A stretch of 64,000 bases of DNA from Lathyrus oleraceus (GCF_024323335.1 NC_066584.1:274079618-274143617); one strand, 5' to 3'. Shown: positions 11,269 through 23,974, counted from the stretch's first letter. The notes: a model not told the origin generated them from the letters alone. Numbers and translations are program-made.

Positions 11269-12717
11269 GAAAGACAAAGAAGGAATACAAAGAAGTACAG
11301 TTTCAAACAACCCGATTTGAAAGAGCTAAGGAATTTGACATCCTATGTATTAGATCCCTTGGGTTTCAAGGCTCGTTTTGGGAAGCTTCTATCTGTTCTG
11401 ACTACTCAAGTGGACGAAGGATTGATGAGTGTATTGGTGTAGTTTTATGATCCTTTGTACCGTTGCTTCACATTTCCAGATTTTCAGCTTTTGCCCACGC
11501 TTGAGGAGTATACCTACCTTGTGGGTATACCTATCCTAGACCAGTTGCCCTTCAGTGGCTTAGAGAGTATTCATACTTCTGAAGAGATAGATGATATGTT
11601 GCATATAGATGAATCTCTGGTTAGTGCTCATATGACTACCAAAGGTGGAATTCAAGGTCTCCCTTCTGAGTTCCTCATTGCTCAAGCTACTATGTATGGG
11701 AAGGCCATGAGTGAGGACGCCTTTGAGGCCATATTTGTGCTTCTCATCTATGGGCTAGTGTTATTCCCCAACATCGACAAGTTTGTGGATTTGAACGCTA
11801 TTAGGATTTTCTCTACTCTTAATCCCGTTCTGACTCTGTTGGGTGACACTTACTTTTCTTTGCATATGAGGAATGCAAAGGGTGGTGGTACCATTGTGTG
11901 TTGTTTGCCTCTGTTGTACAAGTGGTTTATTTCGCACTTGCCATCGACGGTCGCCTTCAAGGAGAACAAAGGATGTCTACGGTGGTCCACGAGACTTATG
12001 TCTCTCACTAATGATGATATCTTTTGGTACAACTGTGTGTATGATGGTGTGCAGATTATCGACTCTTGTGGTGAATTCTCCAATGTGCCTCTTCTTGGTA
12101 CATGTGGTGGGATTAACTACAACCCTGTTTTGGCACGTCGTCAACTTGGGTTCCCCCTAAAGGATAAACCTAATAACATTCTGCTAGAGGGTTTATTCTT
12201 TCAGGAGGGTAAAGATCCCCAAGGCTTGAAGGGTAGGATGATATGCGCTTGGCGCAAGATCCATAAGAAAGGAAGGAAGGAGCTAGGACCGAAGAACTGT
12301 ATCGCTTTGGAGCCTTATACCTCTTGGGTTAGGAGGAGAGCTTCCGAGTACCTCATGCCTTACGAGTATCCAAGACCTACACCGTTGGTCGTGGCTGGAC
12401 CTTCAACACTCCCTGACCAAGGAGTAGAGGAATTGAGAGACAAAGATCGTTCACGTGCTTGGATGCATGAACGAGAGGAGTTGCTTCAGCAGATCAGAGA
12501 GAAGGATGCTTTGATAGAGTTCCTCGAACACCAGGTTATTGATGATCTTAATGAGGCATGGACTTCTCTACTTCCTCAGTCTTCCAAGTTTTGGAAGAGG
12601 AAGTACGATCGACTCGCCAAAGAGAAGGCAGACATGGAGGCAGCCTATGAGAGGAAAGTGAAGAGGCTTCGTGCATCTTATCTTCCTGTGTCCAGAGCTT
12701 TAGATGATTGCTTCTAG
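11266..12717 (+). pseudogene. Ogre ORF1 (plant-mobile-domain-like protein), copy 1, one in-frame TAG
   Basis: This is the extra ORF that Ogre elements carry before gag. The ATG at 11266 keeps frame with the long open stretch from 11455. A single TAG at 11440-11442 (codon 59) interrupts it, in the same place as in copy 2 (37485-37487). Downstream are 420 uninterrupted codons: the motif FQLLPTLEEYTYLVGIPI, typical of plant mobile domain/DUF7745-type proteins, then a long globular region, then a basic, charged C-terminus (HEREELLQQIREKDALIEFL and after) predicted to form a coiled coil. The molecular role of Ogre ORF1 is unknown. The TAG follows a Val codon and precedes FYDP, fitting a CAG to TAG change. 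The upstream leader and promoter junction are deleted in this copy. Confidence 0.75.
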
Positions 12718-12928
12718 GGATCCATAGGATGTTCATTTTCCTTCTCTCTTGTATTGTATTTGGTTACCAAGACTGTACTTCTTTGGTGTAAAAATATTTT
12801 CCAAATATTATTTGATGTGATATTTCCATATGTGATAAATGTTTAATATTTCCAATATTGTCAAATAGGACTCTAAAAGTTCCTATGATAAATAAAAACA
12901 AATCATATGCACAAGCATTGCATGCATC

Positions 12929-15900
12929 ATGTGCATAAGCAGGTTTTGCTCCAGGCTTCTTGTTCTATGGTCTAACTCTGTGTTCTTCATTTATTTTGAA
13001 GACAAGCTGACTCATCGGTACTACACCAGAGCCAACATTTCAAGACTGATGGATCATTTGGAACAAGAGAATCGTGAGCTTAAGGAAGAAGTATCCAGAT
13101 TGACTGCCCTGATGGAGTCATTCATGGTTGCCCAAACCCAGTCTTCTCCGACGCCTTCAACTCCTCCCTAGAGGAAAGTCATCTCTGAGATTTTCTCTTC
13201 AACTGTGCCTACGGCCAGTGCCCACTTCGCACCAACAGCCATGCCAACCGGGTTTCCGTGGGGGATGCCTCCTAACTTCATGCCTGAGGGTCCTGCACCC
13301 ACCTTTGCTTCTCTGTTGGCATCTAACCCGGTCCTTGTTGTTCCTCCTCCTGTCGTGCATACTATGCCTAGAGTAGACACCATCTATCATTCTGAGCCGT
13401 CTGAGGGCCCAGATGTCTATGAAAAGATGGACGCTATGAATGATCAATTTCTTGAGCTCCGTAAGGAATTGAAAACTCTTCGAGGAAAGGATCTTTTCGG
13501 CAAGTCTGCTGCCGAACTCTACTTTGTCCCTAATGTGAAGATCCCTATGAAGTTCAAGGTCCCTGACTTTGAAAAGTACAAGGGAAATACTTGCCCTCTC
13601 AGCCACCTGGTCATATATGCCAGGAAAGTGTCAACTCAGACCGACAACGACCAACTGCTCATCCACTACTTTCAGGACAGTTTGTCTGGTGCTGCCCTAC
13701 GTTGGTATATGGGCTTGGACAGCGTGAACATCCGATCCTTTAACGACCTTGGCGAGGCCTTCGTTAAACAGTTCAAGTATAACATGAATATGGCTCTCGA
13801 TAGGGATCAATTGAGGGCCATGTCCTAGAAGGACAAGGAAACTTTCAAAGAATACGCCCAGAGGTGGCGAGAGGTAGCAGCACAAATCGTGCCCCCGCTG
13901 GAAGAGAAAGAGATGACCAAGATCTTCCTGAAGACCTTGAGTTCTTTTTATTACGAACGAATGATTTCCAGCGCTCCTTCTGATTTCACCGAGATGGTGA
14001 ACATGGGGATGCGCTTGGAAGAAGGAGTCAGGGAAGGGAGCCTGACCAGAGAAGAAGGCTCTTCTGCCAAACAGCATGGGAAGTTTGGGAAGAAGAAAGA
14101 TGGTGAGGCACATGCTGTGACCTCCCATGTGAAGCCAAGAAGACCCTCAGTAAGGAGGAAGGTCGTGCGTCCTGTCGGTAACCAGCACCAGATGGCTCAC
14201 ATAGCACCTGTTTTCAGAGATAATCAGCAGTATCAGCATCACAACAATCATCCGCAACAACCACACTCGCAATATCAACAACAACAACAACACCGTCCTT
14301 AATAGCAGGCCTACCAGCCTCGAAGCAATAATCAAGCCAGCACAAGTTACGAGAGGAAGAGGGTCACCTTCGATCCTATTCCGATGACGTATGCATAACT
14401 ATACCCCTCTTTGATAGAGAGGAAGTTGATTACTCCACGAGACCCGCCGGCTATACCTACCAACCCCTAGTGGTGGTCTAAGCCCGAATTACACTGTGTC
14501 TATCATTCCGGTGCTCCCGGACATGACATGGAAAACTGCTACCCACTGAAGACCAAGGTTCAGGACCTTGTGAGATGTGGTATTTTGTGTTTCGAGGAGG
14601 TAGGTCCTAATGTGAAGAAGAACCCATTGCCCGAGCATGGGAAATCTGTCAACATGGTCCAGGGCTGCCCTGCCAAGTACAAAGTCAAATATGTCAGCCA
14701 TATTCGACAATCTCTGGTCGAGATGCATAGATTGCTGTGTGATTATAGTCATTACGAGCACGACCACGATATATGTCGAGTTTGTTCTGTCAGCCAAAGA
14801 GGATGTCGCCAGGTGCGCAAAGATGTTCAGGAAATGCTGGATGAAGGAGTCATTGAGATACTTCAAAACAGAAATGTTGACGAAGATGCTGATGAAGTCA
14901 ACGTAATTTCTCTAGTATTCTGGATCCCTGAGCCTGTTATTATCAAGTATGATGGTAGCAAGCAAAAGGCTTCTCCTGCTCTGATCATTAAACCAGCCGG
15001 CCCTGTGCCATATTCTTCTGAGAAAGCGGTTCCCTATCGCTATAATGTTGTAGCCTTAGAGGATGGGAAAGAGGTGCTCATACCCTCTTCATCTGTTGTT
15101 AATATTACCGACGTCAGCGGCCTGACCCGTAGCGGTCGTGTCTTCTCGGCTCCACCGAAGCCTCAAGATGATGTTCGAGGGAATGATACTGTTGATTATG
15201 CTGAACGCCTGGTCGGGAGTGCTGTGAATGCTCCGAATCCGACACTTGTTGCCAAACCTGCCTCTACATTGAAAACTTATCTCTCTGTTGGCCAAAGTGG
15301 CAATGCAAAAGAAGACTGTGATGAGATGATGAGGCTCATCAAGAGAAGTGAGTACAACGTGGTAGATCAGCTTCTACAGACCCCATCCAAAATCTCTGTA
15401 CTGTCATTGCTAATGAATTCAGAACCACACCGAGAAACTCTGCAAAAGGTGTTGGATGTGGCGTATGTGGATCACGACGTCACGATTGAACAATTTGACA
15501 GTATTGTTGCAAACATCACCGCTTGTAACAATTTAAGTTTTTGTGATGCTGATCTCCTTGAGGAGGGAAGAGACCACAACTTGGCATTACACATCTCCAT
15601 GAGCTGCAAAGATGATGCCATGTCCAATATGCTGGTGGACACTAGGTCATCATTGAATGTGTTGTCGAAGTCCACTCTTGCAAAGTTATCATATCAGGGG
15701 CCTCCCATGAGGCAGAGTGGAGTGGTGGTGAAAGCTTTCGATGGGTCGCGTAAAACTGTGATTGGAGAGGTTGATCTCCCAGTCAAAATTGGACCAAGTG
15801 ATTTCCAGATTACCTTCCAGGTTATGGACATTCACCCATCGTATAGTTGTCTCTTGGGCAGATCATGGATTCACGAGGCAGGCGCCGTGACATCCACCCT

Positions 15901-16365
15901 ACACCAGAAACTGAAGTTTGTGAAGAATAAGAAGCTGGTGGTGGTAGGGGGAGAAAAGGCTCTCCTGGTTAGCCATTTGTCTTCCTTCTCTTATATAGAT
16001 GCTAAGGATGAAGTTGGAACTCCGTTCCAAGCTTTATCTATTGCTGAACCTATTAAGAAGGGAACTTCTTCATTTGCGTCCTATAAAGATGCTAAGTTGG
16101 CCAATGAGTGTGGTGCAACTGTTGGATTGGGGCAAATGATTAAGCTGGAAGACAACAAATCCCGGGCTGGCATATGGTATTCTTCCGGTGTCTTCAACAA
16201 GCAAGGGCTGTTCAAGAGTGGTGGATTCATCCACACCGGTCGAGATGAGGAAGCTGCTGCCATTTTGGAAGAGGATGCATAGGATTCTGGCAACTTCATC
16301 ATCCCTAGAGGGATCTACAATAATTGGATCGCTGTTGATATCCCAACAGTTATCCATAAGTCAAA
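12929..16365 (+). pseudogene. Ogre gag-protease (exon 1), copy 1, seven in-frame stops
   Basis: One frame can be followed from 12929 to the splice donor with no frameshift, but with stops at 13169, 13826, 14300, 14303, 14396, 14468 and 16280. In order: a short coiled coil (MDHLEQENRELKEEV), a Pro/Ala-rich spacer, the Gag core (VPDFEKYKGNTCPLSHLV, then LIHYFQDSLSGAALRWYMGL), a basic Gln/His-rich tract, a zinc-knuckle-like CVYHSGAPGHDMENC, and an aspartic protease. The protease active site reads Asp-Thr-Arg (15638-15646) instead of Asp-Thr-Gly, a single G to A change shared with copy 2, so the enzyme should be dead. It starts 212 bases after ORF1, as in copy 2. The real start codon is uncertain; an internal Met at MDHLEQ is possible. 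Confidence 0.8.
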
Positions 16366-16629
16366 GTAATGTTCATTGTGTTTGAAAACCCTCCTCCCAT
16401 GCCAAAAGGAGGAGTGATGGCATTGTTGGCGCATAAATACAATGATATTTTCATTCAATAAATTCATGTTAAATGTTTGTTTTTCCAATTATTTTCCCTT
16501 TTCGCTTTTTCATGAAATTGGTGATCACATAAAACCCTAAAAATAAAATAAAATCAATCTTTTCATCTGCATAATGATTTACCTTGCTTGAATTCTAAAA
16601 TATCTTTTATATCCAAAATTATTATGCAG
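16366..16629 (+). other. Ogre intron between protease and RT, copy 1
   Basis: 264 bases beginning GTAATGTTCATT and ending TTATGCAG, in the place where Ogre elements are known to carry a spliced intron. The donor falls inside AAG|TAA, so unspliced RNA ends translation at once and splicing restores frame into the pol exon. The copy 2 intron has exactly the same length. Confidence 0.75.
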
Positions 16630-16690
16630 GTTGATGAAACCCATTGAACATAATGATCCAACACCATCTCCCAACTTTGAATTCCCTGTA
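16630..16690 (+). pseudogene. Truncated start of the Ogre pol exon, copy 1
   Basis: 61 bases matching 42675-42735, the first codons of the RT exon. It ends at the tandem-duplication joint, so copy 1 has no RT, RNase H or integrase. Confidence 0.85.
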
Positions 16691-17001
16691 AAACTAATCA
16701 TTAAATAGATAGGTTTGAACATGTATTGCATCGGAGATTTGTTATCCTTCAACGCTTCAGTAACTCACTCTTATGGAACGATAGATCTGACAATGACGTT
16801 GGGAGAAGGAGAGTGTGAGAGAAAGGTAATCCTCTAGTTCCTAGTAATTCCATGTAGAAACACTTTTAAAGGTATCCTGGGAAGATCTTTCTTAGAAAAA
16901 CTAGAAGTGGTAGCGTCCTCGATCCACATGAATGTCGCATAGCATGATATGAAGGGAAAGTCAATCATTATTGGTGCCAACTTGGGAGAATCAAAGCGGA
17001 T
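16691..17001 (+). repeat. Second copy of the Tat pol flank (311 bp)
   Basis: Matches 6621-6931 with 4 differences by eye (three of them C/T or G/A transitions). It contains the same decayed protease codons and the CGGAT target duplication at 16997-17001. Its presence after the truncated copy 1 Ogre is the proof of tandem duplication. Confidence 0.9.
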
Positions 17002-18433
17002 TGTAAGACCCTAATTTTGACCCTAAGATCCCTCATGGCATCATAACATTGCATTTGCATAGCCTCAAGGATCATAAGCATCTTGGTTCCCTTTGCCTTT
17101 GGGTTGAGACCTCTTGTGGTTGGTTTGAGATCACCAAGCATGCTTGAATTGTATATCATTGCTTTTCTCAATTTTTTTATTAACTCAAAAGCACAAAAAT
17201 ATGTCATTAACATCTCTTGTTTGTAGCTTGAGTAGTCACAAGGTCTAAAGCTTCTAGGAGACCCTATGTGCATTGATATGGTCAAGAGAAGATGAAAGCA
17301 AGCATGGTAATGGTTCCCAAAGCTCTCATTCATCAAATATGCCTCCCAAGTACCTCAATTCATCATTTTGATCAAAGTAAAGCAAAGGGTTTGAGGTTTG
17401 TTTCCCAAGAAAACCCTAATTCATCTGTTCATCAACTGTGTCTTGCTCTTGAAGCAACCTCAACCCATGGTCAAATACAATCAAGGGAAGTCCTTTAATT
17501 CATCATTTCATGCATATTTGAACTTATTTTAGTGTCCTCAATCATCAACTCATCAAGATATGAGGTTTGGACTTGAGAAGTTGATCAGTCAATTCATCTG
17601 ACTATTTTGGAAATACACTGAGACCTAACGTTTTATGTGTTGGTCAAATGGAGATGACCCTAAGAGAAAAAATGTTCTTAAGGACAATATGAACAACTTT
17701 CATGTTCATCAAAAATTTATTTAAAGCTTGGAAGGTCATCATCCATTCCAAGATATTATAGGTCATTTTGACTGAAACCCTAATTTTGGGTCAACTTCCC
17801 AAGAACATAACTCATTCATTTTTCATGATTTGGAGGTGGGATCAAATGAATTGGAAAGCTTAATGTGACTTTTTCAAATTTTATGTTGAGAAAAATTGCA
17901 AAATCTCAAAAGAAGTACATGTGATAATGCAAAACATTATAGGTCACTTTGGACCAAATACATTGAAATGTGAAATAGTCCAACTTCAAGTGCCCATAAC
18001 TTCTTCATCAAAAATCCAAATGATGCAAAATTTAAGTGAAGATTTATTATCTTGAGAAGATCTACCACTTTCATGTTGACGATTTTGTCATTTGGAGCTT
18101 GCATAATTGAAACAGAAGGGCTTGAACATTGGCCAATTTTGGAAATTTCACATATGCATGTTTTGCACCTTACACTTCAAGCTCATTTTTCATTAATTTC
18201 CAAGGTCCAATTGGAGTTTTGATCAACATGACATTTTTTCCTTATGCAACAAGCTTTCCAGCCATTACTCATAAGGTTGCATTTGGATTTTGGAAGCATC
18301 ATTTTTGAAGAAGGGAAAGATTAGGTGCATTTTTGGAAACCAATTGAAAACACATTGCATGAGCTGATTACATCCATTTTGCACGTCCATTTCATTCAAT
18401 TATGATCTCAGCTTGCCAAATCAAGTGGAATTG

Positions 18434-18472
18434 GGCCCTCCATGCGCCTGTACAGGCCCATGCATGGAGGCC
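18434..18472 (+). promoter_or_regulatory. Nested inverted repeat upstream of the TATA box (copy 2 LTR)
   Basis: Same structure as at 8362: arms CTCCATGC/GCATGGAG around GCCTGTACAGGC, unchanged between the copies. Confidence 0.6.
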
Positions 18473-18520
18473 CTTTCCATCCATGCACACGATTGATTCA
18501 TGCTTGTAGCTTGCTTCATC

Positions 18521-18528
18521 TATAAATA
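18521..18528 (+). promoter_or_regulatory. Ogre LTR TATA box (copy 2)
   Basis: TATAAATA in conserved context. The promoter of this element is separated from its own primer binding site by about 14.5 kb of later insertions, so a normal genomic transcript is no longer possible from here. Confidence 0.65.
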
Positions 18529-18968
18529 CAATGCCTTGCCCTCTCAATTCTTCAACCCGAAGGCGCCCCAATTGCTGCTGAATTCAAAACTCAACCCTCA
18601 CCAAAGGAACTTTTCTCTTTCTTTCAAAAATTTCAGATCTGAAATTCAATTGCATTGATTGATTTTCTAGATCTATAAGTTCCTAAACCTTCTTCACTTG
18701 ATCCATAGAGCTTTCTGTTTGCAAAAGGACTCAAGGATCTTGACTCAATTCTTCACAATCCAAAGGTTTTCCTCAACTGAGTTTTGCTTCGAAACAATTT
18801 GTATATTGTTCCATTTGTCTTGATTTTGTGTTGTCTGAAGTCCTCTGCATAGAGGCATCACTATTCAGTTTTGAATTTTTGAAATCAAGCAAGTTCAGTT
18901 GAACACCACTAAAGTTCCGTCTCTGATTTCTCTCTCAGTAGGGATCTAGAGTGGAATTGAGTGGCATA

Positions 18969-18988
18969 GGAGTGATGTACATCACTCC
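18969..18988 (+). repeat. Perfect 20-bp palindrome (copy 2 LTR)
   Basis: GGAGTGATGTACATCACTCC reads the same on both strands. It is conserved in the 3' LTR at 50990-51009. Confidence 0.85.
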
Positions 18989-19070
18989 ACCTTTTGAACG
19001 GTACCTGGATCGTGCGTTTTGGTGCACATTTTTTTTGTATGTTTTGGCCTTCGCCGGAGCTAGCCGGAGA

Positions 19071-19094
19071 AGACGGTGGCGCTGGCCACCGTCT
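19071..19094 (+). repeat. GC-rich hairpin (copy 2 LTR)
   Basis: AGACGGTGGC-GCTG-GCCACCGTCT, a perfect 10-bp stem, as in copy 1. Confidence 0.75.
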
Positions 19095-20669
19095 GGTCTC
19101 CAGATCCAATCGTGGCCATTCATTTCCATTTCCAGATTTAATCCTGGCTGTCCAACATTATAACTTATTTTAATGCGCCATGTGATTCAGTTGACTGAGG
19201 AACACGTTGGGCGCGCGCTTGTGGACTCTTGGATCTGCCAGCTCAATTAATGAGCTCAGATCCAATGGCTCACGCTTTTCCATCTTTTTTAATTCTGATT
19301 TTAATTTCCATTTTATTTTTTGATTCCATTTCATTTTCTAAAATTTATAACTCTCTCATTATTGGTCCAAAAATTATGGGACCAATTGCATTATTTCTCT
19401 TTTAATTTCTAGTTTCTAAAAATGATTTTTAATATTTTTTATTTTATCATTTGCTATTTTTTAGTAATTTTCTCATTTCTGGTTATTTTTAATTCATTTG
19501 AAATAGTTTTTGAGATCCAAAAAATACAAAATATTTTCTCAACCTCTTTGAATGATGATAGATCTATGAAAATTATTCTCATCAATCTATTAATTGATTT
19601 GAGATTTATTTGAGATTTTAGTTCAATTAGGTTATTTTTATGCATTTTTAATTGATTTAAAATAGTTTCTGACTTTTAAAAATGCTGAAATTTTTTGTCA
19701 AACTTTGTTTGACCTTGTTGAACTTGGGATAATTCACTTGGACTTTTCAAAGTTGATTTGAAGTGGATTTGATGTTTGACCTTTCTTTTTTTATTTTAAT
19801 TCAAGTTGCATTTTAAATATTAAAAATGCCAAAAATATTTTGTTTATTTCTTGACTCCTAATTCTTATTTTGCTTTTGTTTTCTATTGTTTGACCTTGAT
19901 CTTCTCTATCTTTGGTCAATGCTTGTTGATTAATACATTCCATTTCATTTAATGCACTTTAATTCTTCATCTTCTTCTTCTCCTTCTTCTTTTTCTTTTT
20001 TTGATCAATGAGTTAAAGATTGGTGGTTAGCATTGATTAGGGAGGTTTAATCTTCCTTGACTCAAATCTAATTCATCTTGATCATGGATCAAGTGAATGG
20101 CTTTGCATTAAGGATAGATTGCTTTCTAAATCATGCAAAAGACCTAAATCAATACAAGATCATTCTCTTCTTCTTTTTGGCATGGTGTCGCATTACGCGA
20201 AAAACCGGCGGGAAAACAAAATAACAGAGCCGCCACCGTGCGTTATTTATCCCAAAAGAGGGAAAGGAAATGCTCGAAGTAGACCTGGAAAAGACATGGT
20301 CTCGCGACCAGAGAGAAATGGGATCGGGAGTCGGTTATGCGAAGGGAAGGTATTAGCACCCCTACGCATCCATCGTACTCGACGGGATCCACGCACAAAA
20401 GGAAGGAATATGGTTGCAAAAAAAACTGCTCACGAACAAACAAACACCGGCTGAAAGAGACACAAGAAAACAAACGAAACTGACTCGACAGGATATCGCA
20501 TCCTGAGCCTACGTAGTCTATCAGGCATAGACATCAGAGTCGACGTAGTTCGGACAGGGGAAACGTGCTCGCTAGGATGTCGCACCCTATGCATACGTAT
20601 CTTCTCGGACTAAAGAAGAATCAGAGCACTCGTAGCTCGGCTAACGCACGCCAAACAAAACAACACAGG

Positions 20670-20890
20670 AAATCGACTGCCAATCGCTGGACTTACGTCA
20701 AACTCCACACAAAAACAGGCAAACATGGAATCCGAATGCCAATCGCTGGACTTACATCAGACTCCGAACCAAACACACGCACACTGGAAACCAAATGCCA
20801 ATCGCTGGGCTTACATCGGACTCCAAGCACACAACAAGAGGATACGGAATGCCACTCGCTGGGCTTACATCCATCTCCTAACACACACAA
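20670..20890 (+). repeat. 59-bp minisatellite inside the solo LTR
   Basis: The core TGCCAATCGCTGGACTTAC and variants begin at 20678, 20737, 20796 and 20850, giving periods of 59, 59 and 54. The four units have diverged slightly. Flanking text at 20498-20553 and 20930-20975 repeats a CCTACGTA...GACGTAGTTC block. Confidence 0.85.
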
Positions 20891-23800
20891 AGACAAAACA
20901 AAAGGGCGCCCGGAGAGATCAGCTCATCTCCTGCCTACGTACCTCATCTGGTATGAGGATCAGGGCGACGTAGTTCCCCTATGCAGGGACTAACGACTAG
21001 CCTAACCAGATACAGAGGGAGACACAACTAGGGAGATTACGACTCGAACCTAGATGTTATCATGCATATCATCCCTAAGTTAAGGTTTCTAGCTAACTTG
21101 CACAGGGAGCAAGCTATCCTATACAGCACAGGCAAAGCAAAGCAAACAATAACAAATAGCACACACTATATACACACAAAGTGGACTCACATAAGGGTTA
21201 GGTTCCAAGAGCAACACAACTGTAATCGGGTGATGTTAGCTCTTAACCCTAACATTGAGAGTTAGGGTGAAGCAGATGAAATGGGAAGTGAGGGGTGTGC
21301 CTTACAGCTCTTATCCCTGGCCTGGGAGAGCTTTAGACAAAAGGAAGTGTGGGTTCAGAAAGTGGGAACCTTTCTACACTTATGACACTGACTCAACTGT
21401 ACAACTGTACAAGGATCTTGGGTTAATGTCCACAATGCATCAACACCAGTTGTGTGAGCAGAGGGATGAATCAACAAGAATAGCAGGAGATGGATTGCAC
21501 ATCTCTTGTATCTGCCAATTGCCTTATCAAAGGTCTTTTCCTGCTTGGGGACAAAAATAAACAATCACAAGCATTGCCTCTTAAGGAGGACTTCAGACAG
21601 GTGTCTGGCCAAGTAACAGGCCAGGTCTTCCAGACTACATGGAGTTGGAGACATTATACCTCAATGCTCAAGCTATCAAGCAAAGCAAAAGCAAGTTCAC
21701 AATGAACTATAGCAACTAAGGTACCTGAAAACAATCCAGCATAATCAATACTTAATTCAAACAAAAGTCAAACAGACAATGGACAACAGTTAACTGTACA
21801 CAGTCAATCAACAATCAAGCAAAGCAATGCACAAAGGTGCAAGCCACAAGGCCTAAGTACAAGTCTCAAAGCCTACAAAACAAACTCAAGGTTAGTCATA
21901 AACAAGCAATGGGCCAACTCCAATTGAGTGCACATCATCAAGTATAAGCAATTGTGCTCTTTGACCTGAAACAAAGCTCAAACATTAAACACTAACCACT
22001 AGGACATGGCCTAGGGTCAAAATGGGAGCAATAAACCAAAACAGAACATGAAAATTATCAAGGATCAAGATTGATCCAATAAGAAACAAATCCAAGTGGT
22101 CTCATATTCATATCGTCAACCAATTTCATTTTATGAAGCATAGAAGGCAAAGCATGCAATTTGAAGCTCATAGAACCAAACAGAATGATTCAATCCACAT
22201 CAACTCAAAAACATTTCAATAAATCCCCAAAAAATTCATGGCTAAACAGTATTCATAACATGATCTACACACCAAATTTCAAGCCATTTGGACAATTGGA
22301 AGCAAGTCAAATAAAATCCATAAGTCAAGGTATGCATATACAAGCTCATACAAGGCACCAAATCATGCATCAACTTCAAGCAAGCATAAAACAGAATTGG
22401 CATAAGATAAATGAACCAAATCAAAGCCATGACAAACTTCAATGTGTCTAGAATATATGTACAAAATTTCAAGTCCATCCAATAAACAACAAGAATTTCA
22501 CAAATCAAGTAAGATCATGACTCGCAAATGGTCCACCAATGGCCAAACAGAGGAGAAAATCTCAAACAAATTGAAAATGCACTCAAAAATTCTACACAAA
22601 ATTCACAAGCAATCCTAACATCCAGAGGAGTTAACATGCAAAAATTCACATTAATTCAAGTTCATATGGAATGGTAAAGAAATTCCACAAATTGGACAAG
22701 AAATGGTGTGACACACATTGTCACACCTCCAATGAACAGAGCATATCTCACAAACCAGGAATGCAAAAATCACAGACTCTATACCAAAATTCTCCTAAAG
22801 GTGTCTAGTTTACACATGCAAAATTTCAGCCTCATAGAATTAAGCATCATCATTTCATGATCAAAATAGCAAGCAAAGGGCAAGTAACCACATGTATGAA
22901 CATTCCCTAGCCAAAACAAAAATCCACACGTGCACAATTTTTGCAAAAATCACCATAAAATAGTAGACATGGCAAGGATCATGGCACAAAAAATCTCACA
23001 TTAATTGGACACATATTCAAGAAGTTATGAAATTTCTAATGTGGAGAAAAATAAAAAAAATGAGGGAAAGACATGTGAAATATGGATAATATGATGAAAG
23101 AAAATTGCAAAGGCCAAAGTGGGAATGTCTTGAGCGGAGGATCGAACCGCTGGAAAATTCAAATCCAGCGCTCACTTAATGAAACACACCGTTTCATTAA
23201 GTGAGGTGGCGCAACGTGAGTGGACGCATGGGACGAAAACAACAAAAACATGCAAACAGGTCATGGCAAAGATCTAACGCGTGCTGGAAACAGATTTTTT
23301 AGGGTTCTTGGACACTCATACGTTCTTCATCAAAATTTCCAGGCTATGAACATTTTGTTCCAGAAATTGGCAAACAACACATCATTGTGTTCATCTTGCA
23401 ATGCTCATCACTAATCTAAACATGATAAAACCTAATTCCTATTCATACGAACGGATCGAGCAGAAGAAAGTTCACTCATCAAAATTCAAATCCACATAAC
23501 TTCCTTGTTTCTTGATGAAAATCAAAATCACAAAGCTCAGTGTATTCATCATGGAAAGATCTATTAAAAGCCTATCCTAATTGCATGAATTATGAAGCTC
23601 GAAATCTTACCTTCAAATGATGGCAGATCTGGATTTGAGGTTTTCAAGGCTTGATGATTAAAAACAGATGTTCTACAACTATTGAATAGATGAATGGATG
23701 ATGATTTGAGTGTTGAATATGCAAGATCTAGCTCCAATCCTCAGCTTCCATGGGAGATGCTTGATGTAACAGTTCCAAGTTCTGCTCGAAATTGATAAAT

Positions 23801-23974
23801 CCTTGCTTGCAGAAAGTCCAATAATGCTTGTGGATGCTGGATCAATGAAGAACTAGGCAAGGTTCTTTGAAAATTTGCAGAAAAAATCAAGAGGAAAAGT
23901 TGAGAGAATTTGCAATTTTCAATCTAGATCTGAGATGAATGAATGTTAATCAGAAATTCTGTTAGGATTAGCAA

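Larger units (their letters stand above)
6621..16690 (+). repeat. Copy 1 of a ~10.07-kb segmental tandem duplication
   Basis: The block begins in the old Tat pol and runs through the Ogre 5' LTR, ORF1, gag-pro and intron into the first bases of the pol exon. It stops abruptly at 16690, where sequence matching 6621 onward starts again. The Ogre LTR starts at 6932 and 17002, an offset of 10070. At the joint, the Ogre exon sequence ending CCCTGTA (compare 42729-42735) meets AAACTAATCA of the flank, sharing at most one base. Because 311 bp of non-Ogre flank is duplicated too, this is a DNA-level duplication and not a second insertion. By eye the two flanks differ at 4 of 311 positions. Confidence 0.9.
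17002..20185 (+). repeat. Ogre 5' LTR, segment 1 of 3
   Basis: From TGTAAGACCC to the first insertion point. It ends with CATGG at 20181-20185, the left copy of the solo-LTR target duplication. It carries the full set of promoter-proximal structures and the ~325 bp missing from copy 1. Confidence 0.9.

Noticed and set aside
13199..13606. 135-codon minus-strand frame opposite gag (and its twin at 39244-39654)
   Set aside because: It is an antisense shadow of the gag frame, present only because gag codon use leaves the complement open; no protein motif.
20119..20993. Frames of 111 and 142 codons at the left part of the solo LTR
   Set aside because: They run through LTR sequence and the minisatellite; the repeated amino acid text follows the DNA repeat, with no domain.
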